This document shows, one piece after another, positions 35,536-46,436 of a stretch of DNA of 64,000 nucleotides; within the stretch, counting starts at the first letter, position 1; every line of letters begins with the position of its first letter. Origin of the DNA: Strongyloides papillosus (taxonomy: Eukaryota > Nematoda > Chromadorea > Rhabditida > Strongyloididae). A model generated the notes under the pieces. That model ran no database searches. It saw only the letters and a list, made by a program, of their open reading frames with translations, and was not told the origin of the DNA. Location of the stretch: contig SRSI01000079.1 of assembly GCA_005656395.1 (NCBI GenBank), forward strand, positions 62,001-126,000, in the 5' to 3' direction. The position numbers and the translations under genes are program-made.

Positions 35536-35904
35536 TTATATCATACCTGATAAATCATTGTTACGGGCATATGAATGGAGGAAATTTATAATTTCACCAT
35601 TCGAGTTTCTGATCTCTCTTATGATCCCATCATTGTTTGAATTTCCAACATCTGTTTTTCTTATTGCAGGCAGTTGAACTAAAATCTATATAATTAAATA
35701 AAATAAATTTAACTTACTATAATTTGATCTGGATGATCTTTTTTGAAGTTTGTGATATGCTAAGCAGCATCGAATAATAAAAATCATAGTGCCGATAAGG
35801 CCTACAATTGCAAGAATTTTTATTACAAGTGAAAGTGTTTCACCATAATAAATGTGCCTCATATGGCCACTTGAATCCATTGTATTGCTGCCCTGGACAT
35901 GCAT
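35536..35904 (-). CDS. Small single-pass membrane protein inside the TIR element
   Basis: Two exons (35904-35718, 35678-35536) with a 39-bp intron encode 109 residues. Residues 1-23 are polar, 24-50 are a strong hydrophobic helix (LSLVIKILAIVGLIGTMIFI) followed by RCCLAYHKLQKRSSR, so the inside-positive rule predicts a cytoplasmic C-terminus. No signal peptide precedes it. The tail is polar (RKTDVGNSNNDGIIREIRNS). The stop follows directly after a possible further donor (GGTATGA), so a longer spliced form is conceivable. I do not recognise a family. It lies head-to-tail with the 33478-34736 gene and 407 bp from the gypsy insertion. Confidence 0.55.
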
Positions 35905-36311
35905 ATTATCTGTTATGATGTTAATTGTTTCTTTAGTCTCTTAACTTATGTTCCTCCCATGCTAGTATCTAAATTAATAAAATTACTTGAAATATAAAAT
36001 TAAAAAATACATGATAACATTATGAAAAAAATGTTTCTAACTTGACATTTATATAATTATTTTTATCAGTTGCGCATAAAAATAATCTAAATTATTCTTA
36101 AGATCATCCATTATGCCATAGAGAATTGTTGTATTATATTACATAATGTATCAATTTCAAATAATAAATTTATTGTTTAATACAATTTATATATATTCCT
36201 TGATTTTTCCAATATTAATTTATGAATAAGTATTCAAAATAGTTATATAAATAAATATACATTTGTTAAAAGATATTCTTCTTTCAAGAATTAATTATTG
36301 TCCAGTGTTTA
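35905..36311. other. AT-rich spacer up to the gypsy insertion
   Basis: Upstream of the small membrane-protein gene. No gene seen. It ends with gttta (36307-36311), the gypsy target duplication. Confidence 0.5.
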
Positions 36312-36437
36312 TGTTGAATATAGAATATATTCATATTTCATATATATTATTTATTATATAAAACAACCGTTATATTAATAAATTGAATTCTATCTTAATG
36401 AGTGTTTATTCCAATTTACTGTCACTATGTGACAACA
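36312..36437 (+). repeat. 5' LTR of the gypsy element
   Basis: TGTTGAATATAG...TGTGACAACA. The LTR ends with the A of the first gag ATG codon. Confidence 0.93.
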
Positions 36438-39400
36438 TGGAGGTTCCACCGATCCTCGACTCTTCTGGAGGTATTGACTTAAGAAAACTACTTAGTCATG
36501 TCAAAGAAATAATGGAAGAAGTTGAGGTGACCAAATCAGGCACAGGTAAAAAATTGTTACCATCAGTGATGTTATTAGCAACACAATATGCAAAATTAAA
36601 ATCAAAAATTGATAGCAATGATAACAATAATGTGAGTATGTCGGTATTCAATGATACGTTATTATCAATAAATAAAACGTTAAATATAACAAATGGAAGA
36701 AAAATAAAGACATTCAAAAGTGGTGATATCCGTAGATTCTTAGAAGAATATGAAGATATCATTGAAGATGATCAAGAAAGAGCATTTGAAATTGAAAAAC
36801 ATTTAATGGGTACAGCAAAATTAGCATATTTTGCAATAAAAAAGAAACATACCTTAAGTTGGGATGAGTTGAAGAATACATTAATTGAAAAATATGATCC
36901 AGAAGAAGGGAGATTATCGTCATTAGAAGTAAAACAACGACTTAGACAAATTACACCAAAAGATAAAGAAACTGGTAAAATGTTTTTATTACGTATAGAA
37001 AGTCAAGTAGAAAAATTTGAGGAAACAACAAATGTAGTTTTAAGTAATGGAGAGCTGTTTGAAATAATAGTATTTTTGTTAAAAAAAACTTCAGTTAATG
37101 GTAAAATGTATAAATATTACAAGCAATGTGATAATAATATTGAAAGTTTGAAGAAAGAATTTCTAAAAATGGCACGTGAAATATATATAAAACCTAAAGA
37201 GATACATAAAACTGGAAATGATAATCAGAAAAATGATAAAAAGAAATTTGAATTTAATAAGAAAGATTATAAAAAAAACAATTTTAAAAAGAATGAAGTA
37301 AACAATGTTGATTTTTCTAATTCTTCAGATGATAATAAAGCTAATGATGATTATAAAGTTGTATATTATTGTAAATTAAATGATAAAAAAATGACTACCA
37401 GAGTGGTAATAGAAAATTACAATTGTCAAGCTCTTCTTGATACAGGTGCAAATATATCGTTAATGTCAAGTAAATTATACGACAAAATCAAAAATAAAAT
37501 TACTATTCATCCATTGCCTGCTTCATTTAGAATAATGGATGTACAACAACAGTTAATCAGCATTTTAGGTAAAACAAAAGTTGTATTAGATGGTCAAAAA
37601 GTAGAAATGATAGTTTCAAATAATAATTTTGGAGCTGTCGATGTAATTGTTGGAACGAATATATTAAAAAATTCGAAAAGATTAAAAACCATTTTATTTC
37701 AACTATTAGAGAATAATGAAGTAAATGCAATAACAATAAGTGATAAAGAATCTGAGAGCTCAATAAAAAAACTTTTAAATAGTTATAATATACTTCCAAA
37801 AGATGATATTATTAAACCATCAAAAGTGATACCTGAAATAGAAATAACAGTAAATGATGTAAAACCAGTAGTAATGAAAAATCGTCCAATTCCGTTTACA
37901 CTATTTAAAACAATAAATAATCAAGTACAAGAAATGATAAAATCAAATATTGTTGAAACATCATCTTCACCGTATAATTCAGCTATTGTTCCTATAAAAA
38001 AACCAGATGGTTCAATAAGACTTTGCATAGATTACAGATTGGTTAACCAAAAAATAAAATATGAAGACAGACCATTACCACATATTACATCAATGTTTTA
38101 TCATATGTATAAGAAAAAAGTATTCACTACGATTGATTTGTATAAAGGCTACTATCAATTAAGATTAAATAAAAATAGTAGAGAGTTAACAGCATTCAGT
38201 TTCAATGGTCACAAACTTCAATTTAAAGTGTTACCATTTGGACTGTCGTTGGCTCCTGGTCTTTTTAACTCAATCATTTTTAATATTCTTGAACCGTTAA
38301 TGAAAAAATATCCAAATAGTATTTATTTATACATTGATGACATTCTAATAGCTACCGAATCGATTGCAGAAAATATAATGATATTGAAAAATGTTTTCGA
38401 ATTGCTACAAACTAATGATCTAAAAATAAATATAAATAAAAGTAAATGGATACAATCTTCTGTTGATTTTCTTGGAATGACATTAACAAAAAATGGTCTC
38501 CAAGCAAATACAGATAAAATAAAGAAAATATTAAATTTCCCATTACCACAATCAAAAAAAGAACTTCAGTCCTTTTTAGGACTAGCCAATTACTTAAGAC
38601 AATTCTGTTATAAATTTAGTCAATATTCAAAAAGTTTATATGGTTTATTATCGGTAGACAAATTTAGTTGGTCAGAAAATACAAAACAAGATTTTGTACA
38701 GTTAAAAAAATCACTACAAAACTCCTCATTTATATCAGCCCCAAATCTAGAAGATGCATATAGTGGAAAAGCTGAATTCCAGCTAATCACAGATGCATCC
38801 AGAGTTGGAATTGCGGGAGTATTACTTCAAAAACAAGATGGAGCATTAAAAATAGTAGGAATGTATAATAGAACATTACGTGGTAGTGAAGTAAATTACC
38901 CACCAACTGATCTAGAAGCTTTGGCACTATGTGCTTCACTAGAACATTACCATGTTCTTTTATATAATAATAGAGTCCATTGTTTGACTGACCATATAGC
39001 GTTAACTTACATTTTTTCAAAGAGCAACTTAAGTTTACGTCTACTGAAATGGTCGCTATTAATTCAAAACTACAACATCAAGATATCCTATATCAAAGGA
39101 AAATCCAATCTACTAGCAGATTGCTTAAGTAGATGCATTAGAAAAGATGAAAATGTTGATACCACAGCTCTTGAAATTCCACGCATTTGTGTTGTAGAAA
39201 CACAATGGAACTGGGAAACGTTTCCATCTGTAGATAAATGGATTGACCTTCAATATGAAGATGAAGATCTAGTGAAAATAATAAATCAACTAAAAATGGA
39301 AATTGATGAAAAGAATCTTGATGTTAAGGATAAAGAATTGGGAGAAAATGGATTGTTAGTAAATAAGAAGAATAAAAAAATTATTGTACCAAATAAATGT

Positions 39401-40309
39401 GTTGATAAATTGTTTACTTTATCGCACAAAAATCATGAGTCAAAAATGGCTGTAATAGATAGATTAACGAAAAAATTCCATATTGAAAATATCAACAAAA
39501 AATTAGACAATTTTTTAAAGTTATGCAAAATTTGTTTACAAACGAAAGATGTAAGAAGAGTAAGACCGTTAAGAAATGAAAAGTTCAAACGTATGGAACG
39601 TGCTTACATTGACATAGGACATTCTGAAGAATATGATAGTCAATTTTTGGTATTAAGAGATGCAGGTACAAATTTTATCATAGCACGATGGATATGTAAT
39701 ATGAAGACCTGTACAATAAAGAAAACTTTAAGCTCTATAATAGATACGTATGGAGTCTGGCGTGAATTAATGTGTGATCAACAAAGTTGCTTTATGTCAG
39801 AAGAAATTGATGTATATATGAAGGAAAAGGGCATAATCAAATTAACAAGTATCCCTTACGAACATGCAACGAATGGTCCAGCAGAGAGAAGTATTCGTAG
39901 TTTAAAAGATAATTTAAAAAAGTTTCATTTAGAAGGTAAATCTAAAACAGAAGCACTAACACAAGCACTATCAAAATCAAGAGTTACACCGTATAAAAAT
40001 GGAAAAACACCACTTCAACTCTTTTTTGATGATAGTACTCGCGATTTTGTTAATATATTACCAGAACCTAAAAAGAACACGATTGAAAAGTTATTTGTTG
40101 ATGGTTATTATAAAAAAAGACCTGACCTAGCATCTGGTTGGAGTGAATGCAAAATTTTAACGAAAATAAACAATAATAGCTATAATATATTAACCGATAC
40201 TGGAAAACTTTCTCAGCGTACGTCGAATGCTATAAAATTAACGGATAAGAAAATGAAAGACACTGATGTTGATAAGATTATTTCAAAATTCCCGGAAATT
40301 CTTCTTTGA
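36437..40309 (+). CDS. Gypsy Gag-Pol polyprotein
   Basis: One 1290-residue frame with no gag/pol frameshift or stop. I chose ATG 36437; an ATG at 36398 inside the LTR would add 13 residues. Order: Gag (1 to about 280; capsid-like IKTFKSGDIRRFLEEYED region, basic Lys/Asn tail, no CCHC knuckle), aspartic protease (LLDTGANISLMS near 333-345), reverse transcriptase (about 460-690, YIDDIL catalytic motif near 632), RNase H (TDASRVGIAGVL near 784), integrase zinc-binding (H...H...CKICLQ, about 995-1040) and the DDE core (Asp near 1059, CDQQSC near 1113, Glu in PAERSIRS near 1149). This order is Ty3/gypsy, not Ty1/copia. Catalytic residues of all four enzymes are present. No envelope gene follows. 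Confidence 0.93.
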   Translation: MEVPPILDSSGGIDLRKLLSHVKEIMEEVEVTKSGTGKKLLPSVMLLATQYAKLKSKIDSNDNNNVSMSVFNDTLLSINKTLNITNGRKIKTFKSGDIRRFLEEYEDIIEDDQERAFEIEKHLMGTAKLAYFAIKKKHTLSWDELKNTLIEKYDPEEGRLSSLEVKQRLRQITPKDKETGKMFLLRIESQVEKFEETTNVVLSNGELFEIIVFLLKKTSVNGKMYKYYKQCDNNIESLKKEFLKMAREIYIKPKEIHKTGNDNQKNDKKKFEFNKKDYKKNNFKKNEVNNVDFSNSSDDNKANDDYKVVYYCKLNDKKMTTRVVIENYNCQALLDTGANISLMSSKLYDKIKNKITIHPLPASFRIMDVQQQLISILGKTKVVLDGQKVEMIVSNNNFGAVDVIVGTNILKNSKRLKTILFQLLENNEVNAITISDKESESSIKKLLNSYNILPKDDIIKPSKVIPEIEITVNDVKPVVMKNRPIPFTLFKTINNQVQEMIKSNIVETSSSPYNSAIVPIKKPDGSIRLCIDYRLVNQKIKYEDRPLPHITSMFYHMYKKKVFTTIDLYKGYYQLRLNKNSRELTAFSFNGHKLQFKVLPFGLSLAPGLFNSIIFNILEPLMKKYPNSIYLYIDDILIATESIAENIMILKNVFELLQTNDLKININKSKWIQSSVDFLGMTLTKNGLQANTDKIKKILNFPLPQSKKELQSFLGLANYLRQFCYKFSQYSKSLYGLLSVDKFSWSENTKQDFVQLKKSLQNSSFISAPNLEDAYSGKAEFQLITDASRVGIAGVLLQKQDGALKIVGMYNRTLRGSEVNYPPTDLEALALCASLEHYHVLLYNNRVHCLTDHIALTYIFSKSNLSLRLLKWSLLIQNYNIKISYIKGKSNLLADCLSRCIRKDENVDTTALEIPRICVVETQWNWETFPSVDKWIDLQYEDEDLVKIINQLKMEIDEKNLDVKDKELGENGLLVNKKNKKIIVPNKCVDKLFTLSHKNHESKMAVIDRLTKKFHIENINKKLDNFLKLCKICLQTKDVRRVRPLRNEKFKRMERAYIDIGHSEEYDSQFLVLRDAGTNFIIARWICNMKTCTIKKTLSSIIDTYGVWRELMCDQQSCFMSEEIDVYMKEKGIIKLTSIPYEHATNGPAERSIRSLKDNLKKFHLEGKSKTEALTQALSKSRVTPYKNGKTPLQLFFDDSTRDFVNILPEPKKNTIEKLFVDGYYKKRPDLASGWSECKILTKINNNSYNILTDTGKLSQRTSNAIKLTDKKMKDTDVDKIISKFPEILL

Positions 40310-40317
40310 AAGGGGGA

Positions 40318-40443
40318 TGTTGAATATAGAATATATTCATATTTCATATATATTATTTATTATATAAAACAACCGTTATATTAATAAATTGAATTCTATC
40401 TTAATGAGTGTTTATTCCAATTTACTGTCACTATGTGACAACA
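40318..40443 (+). repeat. 3' LTR of the gypsy element
   Basis: Matches 36312-36437 base for base at an offset of 4006. Confidence 0.93.
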
Positions 40444-41016
40444 GTTTATAAATAACTTGTAATATTATATAAAATTTTCCTTTGTTAATAAATATTATGT
40501 TCAAACCATTAATTTAAAAGATATTATCGTTTTTTGTTTGAAAATCTTCTTCTAGATCACAATAAACTCAATTCAACAATCAAATTGTGCTTATATCAAC
40601 AAAATATATAAATTATTAGCAAAATATCTTTTATTAAAGGCATTTGCTCAAAGACAGTTGATAAATCATTCATATGTCCCTTAAATAGTTATGAACATAA
40701 CTAAATCATAAAAAATAACGTTGTATAAATATTTGTTTTAATAAAAATAATTGTTAAAAATTAATTTACAAATTTTTTAATATAGTATGGTTTTTATTAT
40801 ATTCTTAAGATTGAGTATTTCATTGTCCAGTACATTTTGAATGATAAAAAATTAATAATTACCATTTACATGTGATAAAGTTCATGCATTATGGCACATT
40901 TTGTTAAATATTACTTAATATGCATTAATAACTGCAAATAATATTGTAATATTATTAATGAAAGCTTATTTAATATATATAAAATTTCTGAAAGAAGGAT
41001 TCCAAGCTTCTGTAGT
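40444..41016. other. Spacer between gypsy and MULE-like MITE, nothing recognised
   Basis: AT-rich interior of the candidate 9-kb element. It begins with the second gttta and ends with the first copy of the 10-bp MITE target duplication. Confidence 0.5.
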
Positions 41017-41724
41017 GGTGACACGTGAAGTGTACAATGCGTTTTTTGACAATTCCCGGGGATACATATAACTCCAAATTTTTGTAGGAGTAGCTAGCAA
41101 AATAGGTTAAAAATATGGAATATTAAAAAGTATAATAATAAAAAATATCTAAATCACACTATTTTTATCAATTTGTTGATAAGTCTTGACCCGTGGCCTC
41201 CTTTTAACCAGCATCGCATAGTTTAGCCCTCATATAATGAAATAATAGAAAATTCTACGAATGATTTATTAAAAAAATTCTACTGATACAGTAAAATATT
41301 AAAAATTATTTTAAGTAAAAAATTTTTGATGCAATATTTTTTTTGTTTATACAGTTTTACTTTAAGCAAGTTCATATTTTTGAAAAAAAAGACACAAAAT
41401 TTATTTATTTTTTAAAAAGACAAAGGAAGAAAATTTTTGCCATTTTTTGGGAAAATGTATATACTATGTGTACTTTCGTTTTTTTTAAAGTGACAGAAAA
41501 ATTTTAAGTGAATGAAATGAAATAAATGTAGGGTTGGTACATTTCCAATGCCGTCGGTTTATAAAACCCAGTTTCTCGGTAGTCGAGAATACTGAGGTTT
41601 GCATTTTATTTACTGCATAGTTGAAATACACTATGCGATTTCTAAAATGCATTTTTTGTCAAAAAACGGGAAATGCTCTAAATCGCGTTTTTTGACAAAA
41701 AGTTTTGAACACTTTACGTGCACC
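41017..41724. mobile_element. MULE-like MITE with 10-bp target duplication
   Basis: The ends ggtgacacgtgaagtg and cactttacgtgcacc are inverted, with further TIR similarity inwards (gttttttgac runs). The 10-bp direct repeat cttctgtagt flanks it exactly (41007-41016, 41725-41734). Target duplications of 9-10 bp are typical of Mutator-like elements. The 708-bp interior has no transposase. Confidence 0.8.
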
Positions 41725-41939
41725 CTTCTGTAGTTTAGTTGACCAGTAGTTAAGTTACTGAGTTACGTAGTTGAGTTCTGTTCTTCACATGGGCATAGGT
41801 CTAAATTAGGGTTAGTTCTTGAGATTCCAAAGGTTTCTAGGGTCGTAGGCATACGAGAAGGCCGTGGGAGGACTCATACGTATTTGGCTTTTGCCTCTTT
41901 TATGTTTTTTTTGGCATTTTTTCCATAAATTTTTTTAAA

Positions 41940-42091
41940 AACTGTCTGTGGCAGATCTGCGGGAGATGGTGGAGATAGTCGCAGATCTGCGGGAGATAGT
42001 GGAGATGACTGCAGATCTGCCACAGATGATTATAGACTCTGTATAGAGCAGATACGTCTGCCGCAGAAATAGCCATCTACCGAGCACTGGG
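41940..42091. repeat. Right TIR, GCAGATCTGC palindrome array
   Basis: Inverted counterpart of 33030-33212: three full gcagatctgc words plus diverged ones, ending in gagcactggg followed by TA. Confidence 0.75.
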
Positions 42092-42109
42092 TATAAACGA
42101 TTTACATAC

Positions 42110-43120
42110 TTATTCGTATTTTATTTGTATTCCATAACATATTGACTTAGTGTGATTCTTGCAATAATTGTTAGCACAATAACTGCAAGAAGTAACCGCT
42201 TTGTATTTTTGTCTAAATGCACCAGCGCATTGTTCACAAGTTATTCTTTTTTTACATTCAGATTTGATATATTTTCTGATGATACTACAGGTTTGATATT
42301 CTCATTATTTTTATTGTCTATAAATTCCTGTATTCGACGTTTTATACTTGTTTGTAACGTTTTATTTGTTTCTAAACGATAAGATGCCAACAAAAGCATT
42401 AATTTTTTTTTACAATTTCTAATTGAAAATCGAAACTTGAAACTTTACTATCAATTATTTTTAATTATTTAGTTTTTCCGAATGAATTTAACAAAATAAA
42501 ATCCATAAAACGTAAAAAATATTCAGATGCTTACTTTATTACAGATCTTCGAATGGTTAATGTCTTGATCATTTGATCAATTATGTCAACCGCACTTTTT
42601 AGAGAATTATAAACAATGACACTATTTGGTTTTTTTTGTTGTAGGATCAATTCTTACTTTATCATGTATTGATGATAATATAAAAACTGTTTTATTTAAT
42701 TTACATTTGTAACTTGTCAAACTTGCTCCATCAATGTATTTTGTTAAAACTGATTTTAGTTCTCTTGTTTTACTATAACGCATATCTTCATCAACTTCTT
42801 TTTTATTTGAACGTAATGTTCTTAAAAATTTATATACATTTGTTGTTACTTTATTAAATTTACCTATAAATGAGATTGACCTGCTCTGTAAAAATTTTAA
42901 AAAATCAATTGAACTATATCAATTATCACAACAAAAATTTACACCTAAAAATTCTTAATTTAAAAAAAAAATATAAGCTTACCTTTATTTTTTATGTATT
43001 TGCTTGCAAAACGTTTTGCAACTTCAATTCCAGAATTTGATATAATTATATTAATATCATGTAATCTATTTGGTTGTCCATAATGAAATGAGCTTTTTCT
43101 ACCCTAATTTTTAAATACAC
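42110..43120 (-). pseudogene. Degraded piggyBac transposase
   Basis: Several frames on the minus strand match piggyBac order: LQSRSISFIGKFNK (42838-42892 region), LSSIHDKVRIDPTTKKT, then in another frame SVIVYNSLKSAVDIIDQM, corresponding to the family's 'YN-x-x-K-x-x-V-D-x-x-D-Q-M' signature. Next comes a basic stretch, and finally TCEQCAG...CSYCANNYCKNH...C, the cysteine-rich C-terminal zinc finger, ending at TAA (42110-42112). Frameshifts and stops separate the parts. The start is not found. It abuts the right TIR of the 9-kb element. Confidence 0.78.
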
Positions 43121-43145
43121 ATAACTTTTTTAAAAATAAATATTT

Positions 43146-44260
43146 TTATTCAAAATAAGAACCATTACAATATACACATTGTTGCCAACGAGATAAGAGC
43201 TTATTAATTCCATTTACATAGAAATCCGGACTTCTAGATTCAACGAAAGCTTCGAAGGCAGTTTTTATGTCGTCATCGTTCCTGAAGACTTTGTCTGTTA
43301 AGAAGTTGTTGAGATGTTTGAAAAAGTGGTAATCTGTTAGAGAAAGGTCAAGTGAATATGGCGAGTGAGGCAGAGTTTCATATCCTAATTCGCACAATTT
43401 CTGGAGAGTCATGTTTGAAACGTGTGATTTTGCATTATCGTAAAGAAGAATGGGCCCTTTTCTATTGACTACAGTGGGTTCTTTTTGAGACAATTTCTGG
43501 TGCATTCTTTCAATAAGTTAACAGTAGGATACTGAATCAATATTTTCACCAGGTTTTAAAAAATCATAGTGAATAATTCCTGCAGCAGAACACCAAACAG
43601 ATACCATAAGCTTCTTTTGGAGATAATTTGGGTTTCGGGAACTGTTTCGGTGCTTCATTTTTGTTCAACCATTGTTCAGTTCTTTTATGATTGTCGCACA
43701 GAATCCATTTTTCATCACAAGTTATAAGACGACTTAAAAGTGCGCCATTTTTGTTCCTCAAAATGAGAGAAGAACAAACCTCATAACGACACAATTTTTG
43801 ATAGTCGTTTAATTTGTGAGGTATCCATTTGTTGATTTATTTTGTCTTTTCTATTTTCTGTAAGTGAAAGAAAAATATCAATTTGAATATATTTAACTCT
43901 TCCGTAAGTTTCTCAAGAGTTTTGCGTGGATTGACTTTAGCAACTTTTGTAATTTATTGTTGTCAAGAATAGACTCAGGTCTTTTACGCTCTTCGTTCTC
44001 GAGATCTTTATTTCCTTCTTTAAATTTTCTAAACCATCTTTGTACAGTAAAAACATTGACAAGATTTTTCCGAAAGTTTCGTTATTTTCTTAAGTTGTCT
44101 TTGTAGCATTATTACCACGTTTAGAATCACAAAGCATAATGGCACCAATATCACGTTTTGATAGCATAGTTTGTTTTTCAGATAAGATGATGATAAATAG
44201 AGCTCATGACAATGATATATATCATCGTGTAGAAAAGATTTAGAGAAATCTAACAGTTTG
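43146..44260 (-). pseudogene. Degraded mariner-family transposase
   Basis: Reading from about 44200 downwards: an N-terminal HTH-like fragment (IMLCDSKRGNNATKTT), a stretch of stops, then TCDEKWILCDNHKR (43564-43794; first catalytic Asp), a frameshift, and a 119-residue frame (43146-43505) with LLYDNAKSHV (second Asp) and HSPYSLDLSLTDYHFFKHL (third Asp region), ending in the usual W-x-x-C-x-x-x-x-G-x-Y-F-E tail. This matches mariner transposases of the SETMAR type. At least two frame changes and N-terminal stops make it inactive. TIRs were not identified. Confidence 0.82.
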
Positions 44261-44589
44261 TTTATTGTACTAAAACATAACCAATCATTTGAGAAAACAC
44301 TCGTCAAACAACGCGGATCAAAAAACGGTCATTGTGCATTAAAAAACATAATATTTATAGCCGAGATTATTAAAGAACAACAGATAAAATAATTAATAAA
44401 GTTATTCCAACTATAATACAACAACATCGTTTGGTTGAAACTCTAATTTTTTATTGTTAACAATATTATCATAAGATTTAATAAAAATTTATATAATAAA
44501 TTTGTTAGTTCCTTTTATTGTATAATTTATATCAATGAGTAATATCAATAAAATGTTTCATTGTTAAAAGATGCTGTTCTAAAAGGCAT

Positions 44590-44632
44590 AATGTAAAAGT
44601 CGTTTAAAGTTGATTTAAAAGACTTTTACATT
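44590..44632. repeat. Hairpin-forming inverted repeat
   Basis: aatgtaaaagtc and gacttttacatt form a 12-bp stem with further tttaaa pairing and a short loop. Only one half is recognisable at the corresponding site of the other segmental copies, so it is specific to copy 2. Confidence 0.5.
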
Positions 44633-44639
44633 ATTCCTT

Positions 44640-44876
44640 CTAAAAAGTAAAGATTTTAAGAAATATCAAAATGATTTCTTTCTTCTGTGATCCCCTGCAC
44701 TGGTACCATTGCCCTGTTGACCTGAATGATCTAGATGCTCTCGATTTCCATATGTGTTTTTTTTGAGATAAAAGATTATTAGTTGCAGCAATAGAAAGCT
44801 TACTTTCAACTAATTGAAAACAAAGTATAGAAATAATTAGAAAAAATAAATAGATTTGTTCCAATGCTTCTTAAAA
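44640..44876 (-). pseudogene. Family A secreted-peptide pseudogene (copy 2)
   Basis: The signal-peptide part (LFFLIISILCFQLVES) matches the intact gene at 29324 (IFLIISTLCFQLIEN). The start codon has become ATA/TTG (TTG at 44862-44864) and the frame shifts after the signal peptide; SAGDHRRKKSF in another frame appears to be the old C-terminus. Not expected to make the peptide. Confidence 0.65.
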
Positions 44877-46436
44877 ATTTATAGGAAAATAAGTTTTGAA
44901 TGCAATGATAATAAAAAATTTTACTTCAATTTTATAAAATTATTAAGTCTCAAAGATCAACATTATAAATTGTTTTAAATAAAATTTTGCTATCATTTGC
45001 ATGACCAATACGTTAATCTTTATTTTTGTAAAGTATAACTAAATATAGATTTATTAAGCTATCATCGTATTTTTTTAACTATTAAATGCAACATAAGAAA
45101 TGTTATATTTAAGCAAAATATCCAATTTTTTTAAACAAATAAAATTTTCGTTCCAATCAAACAAAAAATCACAGTAATCAGATGTTTTAATTATCAACTT
45201 TTTTAATATTAAAATCAGATAATAAAAATTGAATGTAAAAAATTAATATACTTTTTGTTTAATCTTAATAATAAAAAAAAATATAGCATTCTGTTATTAT
45301 GCCAAAAAAATTCAGATAATTTACTCATAACTAGATTGTATTAAGCTGAAAATTATTAAAAAATGTATGTATATTTACATTCTTACAAAATCTATGATAA
45401 TATTATTTTATAAAACATAATTTAAATTTAGAATTAATAGTTTTTATATATTTTACAAAATTTTTGAGACCACATTTTAGAAGCTACTTTTGACTCTACT
45501 ATAAATTTTTTTTCTAAATATTTACTTGCATTAATATGTTTAAAAATTTAATCTATTCTAACAACAGCAAAATATTATTTTCGTTGGATAGTAGAGTAAT
45601 GAAAAGAAGATATCACAAACTTTTATTATACTTAAGTATTAGTGGCCACCTAATTGGGGAACAAATTAATACAATAATTAATAATATAAAATTTAACTTA
45701 CTTATATTTAAATACGTGTATTCTCAAGTATATAAATTCTTGAGGTGTGCTTAGCTAACTTATATTATCTCTTCTACAATTGAATTATATAATATTAAAT
45801 AAGTATATAAAAAATATATAAATTAAGCGGTAAATAATAAATTAATTATGTGATAAAATTTAGAAATATTTGGGGTTAAGAATCATCAAAAAATATAATT
45901 ACATATTTCAACATCTTTAGGTGACTTGTAAATGAATAAAATAAAATTATTTTGAAATATATATGTACGTGATTGTAATGTCACTCTTTTAGGTATCTTA
46001 CAACCACTTTAGCTATCTCATTTTAATTACTTGCGGGTATTTCGTCTCTTATTCTTTACGAGAGAATAACAATCCTTCTCAACGGAGATTAATAAACAGT
46101 TAATCCCTAGGAATATCACCAATTAAAGATGTTATTTAAATATTTACTATTAATTTTTTATTGAAATATAAATATTTTAAAGATCTAAAAATGAATTTTT
46201 ATATAATTTTGTTATTACAAATTATGGGTGTTTCCAAAAATGCAGAGTTAAAATTTTTCAACTTTTAGATCTTAAAATTAAACGTTAAAATTCGAATTTT
46301 TCAAGAATCTTAAAGTATTATTTAAGTTTAAAAATATTCAAAAAAAATTCGATGTCAAATTTTCCAAAATGATTATTTTTTACTATTTTACTAAATCACT
46401 TTTATGCAAAAATTTTCATATACAAATATAAATTGA

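Larger units (their letters stand above)
36312..40443 (+). mobile_element. Intact Ty3/gypsy LTR retrotransposon
   Basis: 126-bp LTRs (36312-36437, 40318-40443) start TG and end CA. I could find no difference between them. The 5-bp target duplication gttta flanks the element (36307-36311, 40444-40448). TGGAGGTTCC, a primer-binding-site-like sequence, follows the 5' LTR (overlapping its final bases), and the polypurine tract GAAAGGGGGA lies directly before the 3' LTR. A single uninterrupted gag-pol frame fills the interior. All features of a recent, potentially active insertion are present. Confidence 0.95.
33030..42091. mobile_element. Candidate 9.06-kb TIR element with two genes and nested insertions
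   Basis: cccagtgctc at 33030 and its inverse gagcactggg ending at 42091 are each flanked outside by TA (33028-33029, 42092-42093). Behind both ends lie about 150-180 bp of reiterated GCAGATCTGC palindromes with GGCAGAT/GGGAGAT spacers. Between them lie two minus-strand genes (33478-34736, 35536-35904), a gypsy element with its own target duplication (36312-40443) and a MULE-like MITE (41017-41724). Without those insertions the element would be about 4.2 kb. No transposase was recognised inside. The alternative is two solo ends of the same family lying in opposite orientation by chance; the matched TA flanks argue against this. Confidence 0.6.
44360..46330 (-). repeat. Peptide-bearing segmental repeat, copy 2 (inverted)
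   Basis: Diverged inverted copy of 28080-30000. It contains a decayed family A peptide gene (44640-44876) and an extra block at about 45590-46040 absent from copy 1. Confidence 0.65.
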
